This document shows, one piece after another, positions 1 to 6,371 of a stretch of 12,674 bases of DNA. A model generated the notes under the pieces. That model searched no databases, had not been told where the DNA came from, and saw only the letters and a list, made by a program, of their open reading frames with translations. The translations under genes and the position numbers were made by a program. Source of the DNA: Veillonellaceae bacterium (GTDB taxonomy: Bacteria; Bacillota_C; Negativicutes; UBA1444); the NCBI GenBank assembly GCA_012798135.1, contig JAAZNU010000089.1:1-12674 (forward strand). The letters run 5' to 3'. Positions within the stretch are counted from its first letter, which is position 1. Every line of letters starts with the position of its first letter.

Positions 1-141
1 AAGTTATAAAATTCAAAGTTGACTTTGAATTTGGAAAAGACCTAGGTGTCTCCCTACTATAAGTTATAAAAAGCCGTACCACCTGTACCATTAGCGATAA
101 AGCTATATATATCAAGGGTTTAGGTGGATAGATATTTCCTA
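1..141. repeat. Terminal direct repeat, left copy (circle overlap)
   Basis: Bases 1-141 are identical to bases 12534-12674, read directly from the sequence. The simplest explanation is that the window is a circular molecule written with a 141-base overlap. A length of 141 also equals a k-mer size used by common short-read assemblers, which fits an assembly overlap rather than a biological terminal repeat. The unique circle is then 12,533 bp and the helicase gene runs straight into the iteron origin. Confidence 0.95.
107..122 (+). repeat. 16-bp motif shared by origin and attP (copy 1)
   Basis: ATATATCAAGGGTTTA occurs here. It recurs as 14 bp (ATATCAAGGGTTTA) at 251-264 in the other AT-rich origin spacer, and as the exact 16-bp reverse complement at 7125-7140 in the attP region. 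All three copies are non-coding. A shared protein-binding site or a recombination core are possible readings; neither is shown. Confidence 0.6.
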
Positions 142-250
142 TTTACTTGTACCACTCTCATACCAGACTTGTACCAGTAATAAAGTGGTACGGGTATGGT
201 ACAACACTGGTACGGGTAATATTGAGATACACAAGTCTGTAACTCCTTTA

Positions 251-264
251 ATATCAAGGGTTTA
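251..264 (+). repeat. 14-bp motif shared by origin and attP (copy 2)
   Basis: ATATCAAGGGTTTA is in the same orientation as the copy at 107-122. It lies in the right-hand AT-rich spacer of the iteron array, just before the outer right iteron pair at 271-285. Confidence 0.6.
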
Positions 265-342
265 CAAAGGTGGTACAAGTGGTACAGGTATTTTCAACTT
301 ATCGTTAGGCTGAACATATAAAAATAGAAAAGAGAAATTAAA

Positions 343-579
343 ATGAAAAAAATTGAGAAAATTGTTTATGAAATTGCTGGCGAAGAAGTTGTTATGGAAG
401 TTGGGGAACGAGGTGTATCCGATATTTCATATTATGAAAAAAGAAATTCTTATAAAGTATATAAACAGGATGAAGCAGATGCGGATAAGCATATTCTTTA
501 TAAAGAGATATTTTATGTGAAAGTGGTCTGCTATGATGTCACTAGTCCTTCTACTAACAAATCTTTCTTAAAAGCATGA
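343..579 (+). CDS. Hypothetical protein, 78 aa
   Basis: I do not recognise this protein. It is small, acidic to neutral, soluble-looking, and rich in Lys, Glu and Tyr, with no membrane segment or Cys/His cluster. The ATG at 343 follows a purine-rich AAAAGAGAAA stretch that can serve as a ribosome site. Its stop (577-579) overlaps the HNH start (576-578) in an ATGA arrangement, so the two are probably translationally coupled. It is the first gene after the origin. A weak TATAAA at 317-322 might be a promoter -10, but no convincing -35 is seen. Position ahead of the packaging nuclease suggests a packaging or helper-interaction role, which is inference only. Confidence 0.75.
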   Translation: MKKIEKIVYEIAGEEVVMEVGERGVSDISYYEKRNSYKVYKQDEADADKHILYKEIFYVKVVCYDVTSPSTNKSFLKA

Positions 580-968
580 AGCCAAAGAAACATTGCAATC
601 ATGCTGGATGTAGATGCTTAGTTGAATACAGTCAGAAGTATTGTGATAAGCACAAGCAATTAGATAAAATTATTTCAGTTGGTAATAAGTATTCTAATCG
701 TAAAAAGATCGGTGGTAAATACTTTAAGTTTTATCACGGTAAGGAATGGACTAAGGCTTCTCAGTTATATAGAATAAACAATCCTTGTTGTGAAGAATGT
801 TTAAATGAAGGAATTATCCGAAAAGCTGACGTTGTGGATCATATCGTGGAGTTACGTGATGATTGGTCTAAGCGACTGGATGAAAGTAATTTTAAGTCAT
901 TATGTCATAGGCATCATAACACAAAAACAAGCGCAGAACGCCGTAAACGCACTACCCTAAAGGGTTAG
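576..968 (+). CDS. HNH endonuclease of the packaging module
   Basis: A 130-aa HNH nuclease. The N-terminus has a likely zinc knuckle (C7, C12 or C14, C23, H26). The HNH fold follows: CEEC at 72-75, the catalytic VDHIV with D88-H89, N105 in the central helix, and LCHRHHN with C110, H113, H114 and N115. The C-terminal tail is basic. Small HNH proteins encoded beside terS and terL in Gram-positive cos phages and HK97 act with the terminase in cutting the cos site, so this is probably a packaging enzyme rather than a homing endonuclease. It starts by ATGA overlap with the 78-aa gene. A G-rich stretch, a possible cos site, begins at its stop codon. Confidence 0.9.
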   Translation: MKPKKHCNHAGCRCLVEYSQKYCDKHKQLDKIISVGNKYSNRKKIGGKYFKFYHGKEWTKASQLYRINNPCCEECLNEGIIRKADVVDHIVELRDDWSKRLDESNFKSLCHRHHNTKTSAERRKRTTLKG

Positions 969-980
969 GGGCGGGGTGTT
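966..980 (+). other. Candidate cos (cosN) site
   Basis: Right at the HNH stop codon is GGGGCGGGGTG (968-978), by far the most G-rich run in an otherwise AT-rich element. GC-rich cohesive-end sequences next to HNH-terS-terL are usual in Gram-positive cos phages. The nick positions cannot be seen. The call rests on composition and place. Confidence 0.4.
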
Positions 981-1067
981 TTGTTTGATGGGAAACGAGT
1001 ATGGGGTCATTTTTTCACGAAAGTCCTTTATGAAAGTGTTTAACTGGTTAATTAGTTTGACGTATTG

Positions 1068-1096
1068 TTTACAACTGTAAACTTTAGTGATATAAT
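1068..1096 (+). promoter_or_regulatory. Strong sigma-70-type promoter of the head operon with operator-like inverted repeat
   Basis: The -35 TTTACA (1068-1073) and a perfect -10 TATAAT (1091-1096) are 17 bp apart, with an extended -10 TGA at 1088-1090. An inverted repeat GTTTAC-AACT-GTAAAC (1067-1082) covers the -35 and part of the spacer, so a bound protein would block polymerase. It drives the small gene at 1114 and probably the packaging and head genes beyond the hairpin at 1275. This is the best promoter match I found in the window. Confidence 0.8.
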
Positions 1097-1113
1097 AAGA
1101 GAGTAGGAGATTT

Positions 1114-1254
1114 ATGCAAGATAGTATGACAATTCACTTGTCAGACGGACGAAATAAGGAAATTGAATTGCCTAAATATGGCGAGATTAAATTAATTATC
1201 CGTAACGGCAAAATATGTGATATGGAAACAAATAATAAAGAAAAATTATATTAG
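1114..1254 (+). CDS. Small protein, 46 aa, XtrA-like or DUF2292-like
   Basis: The ORF starts at ATG 1114, with AGGAGA at 1105-1110 as ribosome site, and ends at TAG 1252-1254. The translation begins MQDSMTIHLSDG; the core ELPKYGEIKLIIRNGKI (residues 18-34) resembles the ELP-x-x-G-E-x-K/T-I-x-x-x-x-GK pattern I recall from XtrA-type proteins of PBSX-like phages, which lie just upstream of terS, and also the GsI-GK pattern of DUF2292/YezD proteins. It lies directly behind a strong promoter and ahead of terS. It looks like a small beta-rich protein with no membrane segment. Function is unknown; the family match is from memory and moderate. Confidence 0.65.
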   Translation: MQDSMTIHLSDGRNKEIELPKYGEIKLIIRNGKICDMETNNKEKLY

Positions 1255-1274
1255 TACACCTAAACGGTCAAACC

Positions 1275-1321
1275 GAGGATGTATTACTGGTAAGCAATTA
1301 CTGGTAGTGCATCCTCTTTTT
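1275..1321 (+). terminator. Intrinsic terminator-like hairpin upstream of terS
   Basis: A 13-bp stem (1275-1287 with 1304-1316, two G-U pairs in RNA) with a 16-base loop is followed by TTTTT (1317-1321). The 10-bp sequence ATTACTGGTA is directly repeated within it (1283-1292 and 1297-1306). It lies between the 46-aa gene and terS, so it may attenuate transcription of the head genes unless bypassed. Confidence 0.65.
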
Positions 1322-1341
1322 GTTAGAAAGGAGATAAATGG

Positions 1342-1824
1342 ATGTCTAAGCCGATAAAATTATTAGAAGAAGTCAATATGAACATAACAAACGAACAGAA
1401 GATGCAACGTGAAGATGCCAAAAAAGAGTTATTCTCATATCAAGAATTAGTGACAATAACCCCCCCTGACTGGATGCCAGCAAGTGCCATAAGTGAGTGG
1501 GATAGACTTGTGCCTATTATGAAAAAAGAATTTCCATTATCAGAAACGGACTATGGCTTGTTAATCTCTTATTGTTTGGCATTTTCAAGGATAAAAACTG
1601 CTGAAGGCGAGATACGAAAATATGGTACGTTTGTTACAAATGAAAATACTGGTGTCAAACGTGCCAATCCAGCTGTAGCGATGCAATCTCAGGCTATGAA
1701 AGACTTGAAATCTAGTGCTGGTGCTTTGGGTATGACTTTAGAAGCACGGTCAAGACTTGCGTTAAATAAAGCAAAAGAAAATACAGCAGTTGATCCGTTT
1801 GAAAGTCTGGTGTCAAATGGATAA
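1342..1824 (+). CDS. terS: Terminase small subunit, P27 family
   Basis: A 160-aa protein matching the P27/Terminase_4 small-subunit pattern: a basic N-terminus, then PPDWMPASAISEWDRLVPIM (41-60), a helical LSETDYGLLISYCLAFSRIKTAE-type region split by charged residues, the G-x-x-x-T-N hairpin with NP (near 109), and a C-terminal LGMTLEARSRL motif. It recognises the element's DNA and regulates the large subunit. AAAGGAG at 1327-1333 sits 8 bases before ATG 1342; the nearer ATG at 1338 gives only three codons before a stop, so 1342 is the start. Having its own TerS together with TerL and a capsid gene separates this element from satellites that only redirect a helper terminase. Confidence 0.93.
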   Translation: MSKPIKLLEEVNMNITNEQKMQREDAKKELFSYQELVTITPPDWMPASAISEWDRLVPIMKKEFPLSETDYGLLISYCLAFSRIKTAEGEIRKYGTFVTNENTGVKRANPAVAMQSQAMKDLKSSAGALGMTLEARSRLALNKAKENTAVDPFESLVSNG

Positions 1825-3502
1825 ATATATCAAGGATGTTTTATCTGGTAAATTACTTGCTAGTAACAAAATAAAATTAGCTTGTGAACGCCATGAGAAC
1901 GATTTGAAAAAGGTTGATTTTCCTTATTATTTTGATGAAGATGAAGCCAATAAAGCCATTAAATTTATGGAGTTGTTACCCAGTACTGATGGTAAACCTA
2001 TTCAAGTATTAGGCTTTCAAAAATTCATTATTGGATCATTATATGGCTGGCGTGAAAAAGAAACTAAAAATAGGCGTTTCAATCGTGCTTTCATCTCTAT
2101 GTCCCGTAAGAATGGTAAGACTTATCTAGCTAGTGGCATGGGTGCTAATGCGCTTATCTTAGAGAATGAGCCAGCAGAATCAAGACAAGTACTATTTGTA
2201 TCAAATGCCTTGAAACAGGCTAAATTGGGCTATGATATGCTTTCTAATTCGTTGAGAAGTGCTACCAAGTCTAGTAAGTTTCTAAGGCAACAGCTTAAAA
2301 TCATGAACTCTAAAATCGTTCACAAGCCCTCTAATAGCTTCTCTATGGCTTTGGCTAGTGAGACCAGTACATTGGACGGATTCGCTCCCACAACGGCTAT
2401 ATTAGACGAGTGGCACGAAGCTAAGACTAGAAAGACTTACAATGTCATTCGTTCAGGTCAAACCCAACAAAAAAATGGCTTACTTTGTGTGATTAGTACT
2501 GCTGGGCTAGATTTAAATGTGCCAATGTACGAAGAATACTTATTGCTAGATCGTATCTTAAAAGGTGATGAAGAAGCTGATAGATATTTCATAGCGATAT
2601 GGGAGTTAGATGATGCAACAGAAATTCATGATACAGATACTTGGATAAAAGCCAATCCAATTTTTGAGAATGAAGCTATTAAAAAAGTGATGTTGCCAAC
2701 TATTCAAGATGATGTCACGCTGGCTTTAAAACAAAATAATCTTAATTCTGTATTGGTTAAAAATTTCAATATGTGGCGACAAGCTAGTGAAGATAGTTTC
2801 TTATCTGCTGAAGATTGGCAAGATGCGGAAGTGGCGGATGTTTCTGTTAAAGGTCAACCAGTTTATATAGGGATTGACTTATCTAAAACGGATGATTTAA
2901 CCAGCGTGTCATGGATTGTACCTTTAGAAGATGGGCGTTTATATTGTGATTCTCATTCATTTGTGGCTACTAAATACGGCTTACAAGATAAAGAAAATCG
3001 TGATGGACTAGCTTATCAAGAATTAGAGAAACAGGGCGAGTGTTCTATCACTCAATTAGAAAGCGGTATTGTTGATTATGATCAAGTATTTGAGTTTATT
3101 CAACGCTTAATTGGTGATAATGACTTTGAGTGTCTAGGTATCTGTTATGATCCTTATAATGCTAATAGCTTAATTGCTAAAGCTGAAAAAGCGAACTATC
3201 CTATGCTAGAAGTTCGGCAAGGGACGCTAACTTTAAATGTACCAACTAGAACATTTAGGGAACAGGTTTATCAAGGTAATGTGATTCACAAGAAAAACAC
3301 TATTTTAACTCATGCGGTTAATAATGCGATTACTAAGGTTGATAATAACGGTATTCAGATAAACAAGTCTAAAAACTCAAACAAAATTGACCCAATCGCT
3401 GCTTTAATCAATGCCTATGTTTTTGCGATGGATCACCAACATAAAACAGAAGGGAGCAAAGCGGATAATGAATTTTATAAAAGTAGTGAATTTTCTTTCT
3501 AG
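1817..3502 (+). CDS. terL: Terminase large subunit, Terminase_1 family
   Basis: A 561-aa packaging motor and nuclease. From the ATG at 1817, the Walker A-like SRKNGKT lies at residues 96-102 and Walker B ILDEWHE has D197 and E198. The RNase H-like nuclease has GIDLSKTDD with D354 and D359 or D360, CYDPYNA with D445, and KIDPIAALINAYV with D525, so all catalytic acids look present. It hydrolyses ATP to pump DNA through the portal and cuts concatemers. An upstream in-frame TTG at 1790 is possible but lies deep in terS; ATG 1817 gives an 8-base overlap with the terS stop, typical of coupled genes, although the ribosome site is weak. The length is normal for the family. Confidence 0.95.
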   Translation: MDKYIKDVLSGKLLASNKIKLACERHENDLKKVDFPYYFDEDEANKAIKFMELLPSTDGKPIQVLGFQKFIIGSLYGWREKETKNRRFNRAFISMSRKNGKTYLASGMGANALILENEPAESRQVLFVSNALKQAKLGYDMLSNSLRSATKSSKFLRQQLKIMNSKIVHKPSNSFSMALASETSTLDGFAPTTAILDEWHEAKTRKTYNVIRSGQTQQKNGLLCVISTAGLDLNVPMYEEYLLLDRILKGDEEADRYFIAIWELDDATEIHDTDTWIKANPIFENEAIKKVMLPTIQDDVTLALKQNNLNSVLVKNFNMWRQASEDSFLSAEDWQDAEVADVSVKGQPVYIGIDLSKTDDLTSVSWIVPLEDGRLYCDSHSFVATKYGLQDKENRDGLAYQELEKQGECSITQLESGIVDYDQVFEFIQRLIGDNDFECLGICYDPYNANSLIAKAEKANYPMLEVRQGTLTLNVPTRTFREQVYQGNVIHKKNTILTHAVNNAITKVDNNGIQINKSKNSNKIDPIAALINAYVFAMDHQHKTEGSKADNEFYKSSEFSF

Positions 3503-3653
3503 TCATATCCATACAATCTTATTATTACTTGGGTTGATAGCTGTCAATCTTGCTATATCCTTTCTGACAAATGCTTATTATGGTTTGTTAGCGCTGGGCA
3601 TCACGCTTATTGGGTTAGCATTATTAATAAATTTTGAAAAGAAAGGAGGTTAA
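3468..3653 (+). CDS. Small two-helix membrane protein, DUF1056-like
   Basis: A 61-aa protein with two hydrophobic segments, about residues 15-33 (TILLLLGLIAVNLAISFL) and 37-54 (YGLLALGITLIGLALLI), ending in a short charged tail FEKKGG. This layout and the place between terL and portal match DUF1056 proteins of lactic acid bacteria phages, annotated as putative head-tail joining proteins; the true role is not established and membrane location seems more likely from the sequence. GGGAG at 3452-3456 precedes ATG 3468. A longer frame from 3411 would overlap the end of terL and lacks a good ribosome site. Confidence 0.72.
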   Translation: MNFIKVVNFLSSHIHTILLLLGLIAVNLAISFLTNAYYGLLALGITLIGLALLINFEKKGG

Positions 3654-3657
3654 GAGA

Positions 3658-4872
3658 ATGTCATTTTTTAAAACAGGTAATACCCAATCATCTACAGGAG
3701 ATCCGTTTCTAGATCATGTAGTTAGTATTCAGTCAGACGATTATACAACCAGTTATACTAGTGCCAACTCTATCAGAAATAGTGATGTCTTTACAGCAGT
3801 TAAGATCATTGCAAGTGATATAGCATCTAGTCCGCTTCAGTTGATTAAAGCTAGTATGCCACAAGCTGATGATGAATTGATAAAGCTATTGAATGAGAAG
3901 CCTAATTCTGAGATGGACGGATGGCACTTTAAATTTGCTTTAGCGGTTAATATGCTTTTGAATGGTAATAGTTTTGCGGAAATCAAGCGACAAGATAATA
4001 AAATATCTGAGTTGCACTTATTGCCTAATTCATCTGTAACCGTTGAGCAAGCTGACAGTGGCAAGGTCTATTATACGGTTGGTGACAGTAAACGCCGTCT
4101 AAATAATCAAGATATACTACATTTCAAGTATTTCTCACAGGACGGTTTGACTGGTATTTCACCATTATATGCCTTACGTGATGAAATGAAGATTCAACAT
4201 GCTGGAAATAAAACGTGGTTTAGTTTCTTCTCAAAAGGTGTTAATGGTAGTGGTATTTTGAAAGTCCACAAGTCAGATTTAGATGGTAAAGCCAAGCAAG
4301 CGATACGTGAAAAATTTGAGGAAGCCAATAGTGCATCAAATGGCGATAATGCCTTACGTACGATTATTCTTGATGAGACTATGGACTATCAGACACTAGA
4401 AATCAATACGGATGTTCTAAAACTAGTTAATTCTAGTGATTGGACGACTAAACAAATTTCTAAAGCGTTTGGCATACCATCTGACAGACTAGGTGTTGAG
4501 AACGCACATTCAAGTAGTGTTCAAAGTAATCTGATGTATATTCAAAATACGCTTATTCACTATTTCAATGTGTTTGTTAGTGAATTTGATGGAAAATTAA
4601 AGTCTGATATTGCCGAAAGTTTCAGGTTTAACATTGATCGCTTATTGGAATCTGACCCAGATACAATGGTTAAAAATATTTTGGATCAGGTTAAAGGTTC
4701 ATTGATTACAATAAATGAAGGTCGTGGAAAATTGGGGATGCCGTCTTTAGATGGCGGGGATAGATTACTTACTAGCTTAAATTACACTTATCTTGATGCC
4801 CTTGAAAAGTATCAATTTAGTGAGAAAGAGGAGAAAAATGGAACAAGAGAAACGATTGACGGAGGAAGCTGA
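3658..4872 (+). CDS. HK97-family portal protein
   Basis: A 404-aa portal protein, the dodecameric ring at one capsid vertex through which DNA enters and to which connectors attach. Family features: SDVFTAVKIIASDIAS (42-57), LLNGNSFAEI (100-109) in the conserved ALAVNMLLNGN helix-turn, DILHFKYFSQDGLTGISPL (152-170), and AFGIPSDRLG near residue 275 in the stem region. The ATG at 3658 has a near-perfect AAAGGAGGT ribosome site 8 bases upstream; an upstream in-frame TTG at 3634 lies inside that region and is rejected. Its last 35 bases overlap the protease-capsid start, so translation is probably coupled. Length is normal for portals of this family. Confidence 0.95.
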   Translation: MSFFKTGNTQSSTGDPFLDHVVSIQSDDYTTSYTSANSIRNSDVFTAVKIIASDIASSPLQLIKASMPQADDELIKLLNEKPNSEMDGWHFKFALAVNMLLNGNSFAEIKRQDNKISELHLLPNSSVTVEQADSGKVYYTVGDSKRRLNNQDILHFKYFSQDGLTGISPLYALRDEMKIQHAGNKTWFSFFSKGVNGSGILKVHKSDLDGKAKQAIREKFEEANSASNGDNALRTIILDETMDYQTLEINTDVLKLVNSSDWTTKQISKAFGIPSDRLGVENAHSSSVQSNLMYIQNTLIHYFNVFVSEFDGKLKSDIAESFRFNIDRLLESDPDTMVKNILDQVKGSLITINEGRGKLGMPSLDGGDRLLTSLNYTYLDALEKYQFSEKEEKNGTRETIDGGS

Positions 4873-6325
4873 TTTATCAGCGGATGCGCCACAAACTGAA
4901 AACGAGGGTGAAGGTAAAAAAATATCAGGTTATGCCTTGAAGTTTGGCCAGCCCTCAAAAGATTTAGGTGGCTTTGTGGAAGTCATTACACCAGAAGCTT
5001 TAAAAGAAGTAGATTTATCAAATGTATTTCTGCTATATGGGCATGATTATTCTAAGCCATTGGCTAGTACTAAAGCCAATACACTTAAATTAGAGGTAGA
5101 TGAAGTAGGGTTACATTTTGAAGCTGACCTACCTAATACCACTTATGCCAATGATGTCTATGAGAACGTCTCAAAAAAGATTTTGGATGCCATGAGTTTT
5201 GGCTTTGTATTGGGAGTGGACTCATTCGACAAAGCAGAAGATGGTAGTGCGGTGCGATCTATTGAAAAAATGAAAGCACTAAATGAAATTAGCGTTGTGA
5301 CTATCCCAGCTTATGATAGTACAAATGTTCAAGTAGATAAGCGTTCTTATGAAGCGTTTATGGATAACAACCAAGCAAATGACAACGAAAACGCCTTAGA
5401 ATCGAAATCTAAGACACAAAAGGAGAATAAAACAATGGAAAAAACTTTAATCGATAACAAACAAACTGAAATCCGTGGCTATGAAAATTATATCCGTTCA
5501 CAAGGTGAAGAACGTGATGGCATCACAACTGTAAATGCAGCTGCGGTAGTGCCACAAGAAATTATTGGGGAAGTATTTGACCTTAACCGTTCAAATTATA
5601 ATTTATCCCAATATGCGACAGTTAAAACTGTTTCAAATGGTCAAGGTAAATACCCAGTAGCAACTAACCAACAAGCAGTTTTAGCAACTAAAGCTGAATT
5701 GGCTGAAATTGGTGATATTGATGCGGATATGTTTACACAAGTTGAGTATAAGGTAGAAACCCGAGCTGGTAAAATCGCTTTGTCTAATGAAGTCATTGAA
5801 GATTCACAAGTACCAATTGTTCAAGAAGTCAAAGATCAATTAGTTAAGCTTGTTGAAAATACTGATAATAAGCATATTATTGATTTATTGAAAACTTTCA
5901 CTAAAAAAGCAATCGCAACTTTAGACGACTTGAAACAAATTAATAATGTTGTACTTGATCCAGCACTTAATAAAATGGTGATCCTCAATCAAAGCGGATT
6001 TAATCATTTAGATACTTTGAAAGATTCAGATGGTCGCTATCTCTTACAGCCAGATGTAACAGCGCCTAGCGGTAAGTCTTTGTTTGGTATGCCAGTGGTA
6101 TTGATTGCGGATGCTTTGTTTGCCAATCCAAAAGCTGGTACTTTCCCAATGATTATGGGTGATATTGCACAGTCTGTATTTGTGGCACGTCGTAACCAAG
6201 TGACAACACAATGGGAGAAATTCGATTATTATTCACAAGGTCTTGCGGTTATTGTTCGCAATGACTATAAGAAAATTGATGAAAACGCATCTGTTTATAT
6301 TGAATTGACACCAGCAGGCGCATAA
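4838..6325 (+). CDS. Prohead protease fused to HK97-type major capsid protein
   Basis: A 495-aa fusion. Residues about 28-170 form an S78 (HK97 prohead) serine protease: KISGYALKFGQP, LLYGHDYSKPLAS with catalytic H69, AMSFGFVLGV with S120, and LNEISVVTIPAYD with E150. A charged linker (about 170-200) leads into a Phage_capsid domain (about 230-495): VNAAAVVPQEI near 232, the A-domain strand SLFGMPVVLIADAL (414-427), and a C-terminal YIELTPAGA. In HK97 these are two genes. The ATG at 4838 follows AGAGGAG and lies inside the portal gene. An internal in-frame ATG at 5435 has its own strong ribosome site, so a free 296-aa capsid protein is likely made as well. A terminator hairpin follows the stop. 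Confidence 0.93.
   Translation: MEQEKRLTEEADLSADAPQTENEGEGKKISGYALKFGQPSKDLGGFVEVITPEALKEVDLSNVFLLYGHDYSKPLASTKANTLKLEVDEVGLHFEADLPNTTYANDVYENVSKKILDAMSFGFVLGVDSFDKAEDGSAVRSIEKMKALNEISVVTIPAYDSTNVQVDKRSYEAFMDNNQANDNENALESKSKTQKENKTMEKTLIDNKQTEIRGYENYIRSQGEERDGITTVNAAAVVPQEIIGEVFDLNRSNYNLSQYATVKTVSNGQGKYPVATNQQAVLATKAELAEIGDIDADMFTQVEYKVETRAGKIALSNEVIEDSQVPIVQEVKDQLVKLVENTDNKHIIDLLKTFTKKAIATLDDLKQINNVVLDPALNKMVILNQSGFNHLDTLKDSDGRYLLQPDVTAPSGKSLFGMPVVLIADALFANPKAGTFPMIMGDIAQSVFVARRNQVTTQWEKFDYYSQGLAVIVRNDYKKIDENASVYIELTPAGA
5418..5437 (+). promoter_or_regulatory. Internal ribosome binding site and start inside the fusion gene
   Basis: AAAGGAG at 5419-5425 lies 9 bases before an in-frame ATG at 5435-5437 (Met200 of the fusion). 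This is as good a ribosome site as those of the true gene starts in this operon, and it falls exactly in the charged linker between the protease and capsid domains. Initiation here would yield MEKTLIDNKQTEIRGY..., a 296-aa stand-alone capsid protein. Confidence 0.8.
5435..6325 (+). CDS. Putative separately translated major capsid protein (internal start)
   Basis: This is the same frame as the fusion, from the internal ATG at 5435, 296 aa. The product holds the whole HK97-type capsid domain with only about 30 residues before the VNAAAVVP segment where mature HK97-like shells usually begin. The usual delta/scaffold domain of about 100 residues is missing. Capsid protein is needed in hundreds of copies and protease in few, so a strong internal start would set that ratio, with the fusion perhaps carrying the scaffold role. 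The internal start is seen in the sequence; its use is inferred. Confidence 0.6.
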   Translation: MEKTLIDNKQTEIRGYENYIRSQGEERDGITTVNAAAVVPQEIIGEVFDLNRSNYNLSQYATVKTVSNGQGKYPVATNQQAVLATKAELAEIGDIDADMFTQVEYKVETRAGKIALSNEVIEDSQVPIVQEVKDQLVKLVENTDNKHIIDLLKTFTKKAIATLDDLKQINNVVLDPALNKMVILNQSGFNHLDTLKDSDGRYLLQPDVTAPSGKSLFGMPVVLIADALFANPKAGTFPMIMGDIAQSVFVARRNQVTTQWEKFDYYSQGLAVIVRNDYKKIDENASVYIELTPAGA

Positions 6326-6330
6326 CAGAC

Positions 6331-6362
6331 AAGGAAGCGTGCTTATGGTACGTTTCTTTTTT
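6331..6362 (+). terminator. Intrinsic terminator after the capsid gene
   Basis: A stem of about 10 bp (6331-6340 with 6350-6359, including two G-U pairs) with a 9-base loop runs into TTTTTT (6357-6362). It sits six bases after the capsid stop and before the connector genes, so it probably lowers their expression relative to capsid. Confidence 0.65.
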
Positions 6363-6371
6363 GTTTAAATA

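Larger units (their letters stand above)
76..285. other. Replication origin with ten symmetric iterons
   Basis: Ten copies of the hexamer TGGTAC (or its complement GTACCA; one copy is ATACCA) lie here. Left to right: GTACCA at 76 and 85 (9-bp step); 149, 160 (the ATACCA variant) and 171 (11-bp steps); then inverted TGGTAC at 186, 197 and 208 (11-bp steps); and 271 and 280 (9-bp step). The whole array is mirror-symmetric about position 181. AT-rich spacers of about 58 bp on each side (91-148 and 214-270) could melt. In staphylococcal pathogenicity islands the origin likewise consists of short iterons flanking an AT-rich segment next to the rep gene, bound by the Rep helicase. By analogy the SF3 helicase ending at 12516 is the likely initiator. 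The iteron pattern is seen directly; the role as origin is inferred. Confidence 0.85.

Noticed and set aside
9..32. Palindrome after the helicase gene as an intrinsic terminator
   Set aside because: The stem is AT-rich and no T-run follows on either strand.
1..342. CRISPR-like array from the repeated TGGTAC units
   Set aside because: The units are 6 bp, change orientation at the centre and have 3-5-bp gaps within groups. They are iterons, not CRISPR repeats with unique spacers.
1338..1349. ATG at 1338 ahead of terS
   Set aside because: It reads only three codons (ATG GAT GTC) before TAA and is only 4 bases from the ribosome site; ATG 1342 is the real start.
1790..1816. Longer terL start at TTG 1790
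   Set aside because: It lies deep inside terS, is a TTG without a ribosome site, and adds nine residues unlike terminases. ATG 1817 gives the usual short overlap.
4793..4837. Longer start of the protease-capsid gene at TTG 4793
   Set aside because: It is inside the portal gene without a ribosome site, whereas ATG 4838 follows AGAGGAG.
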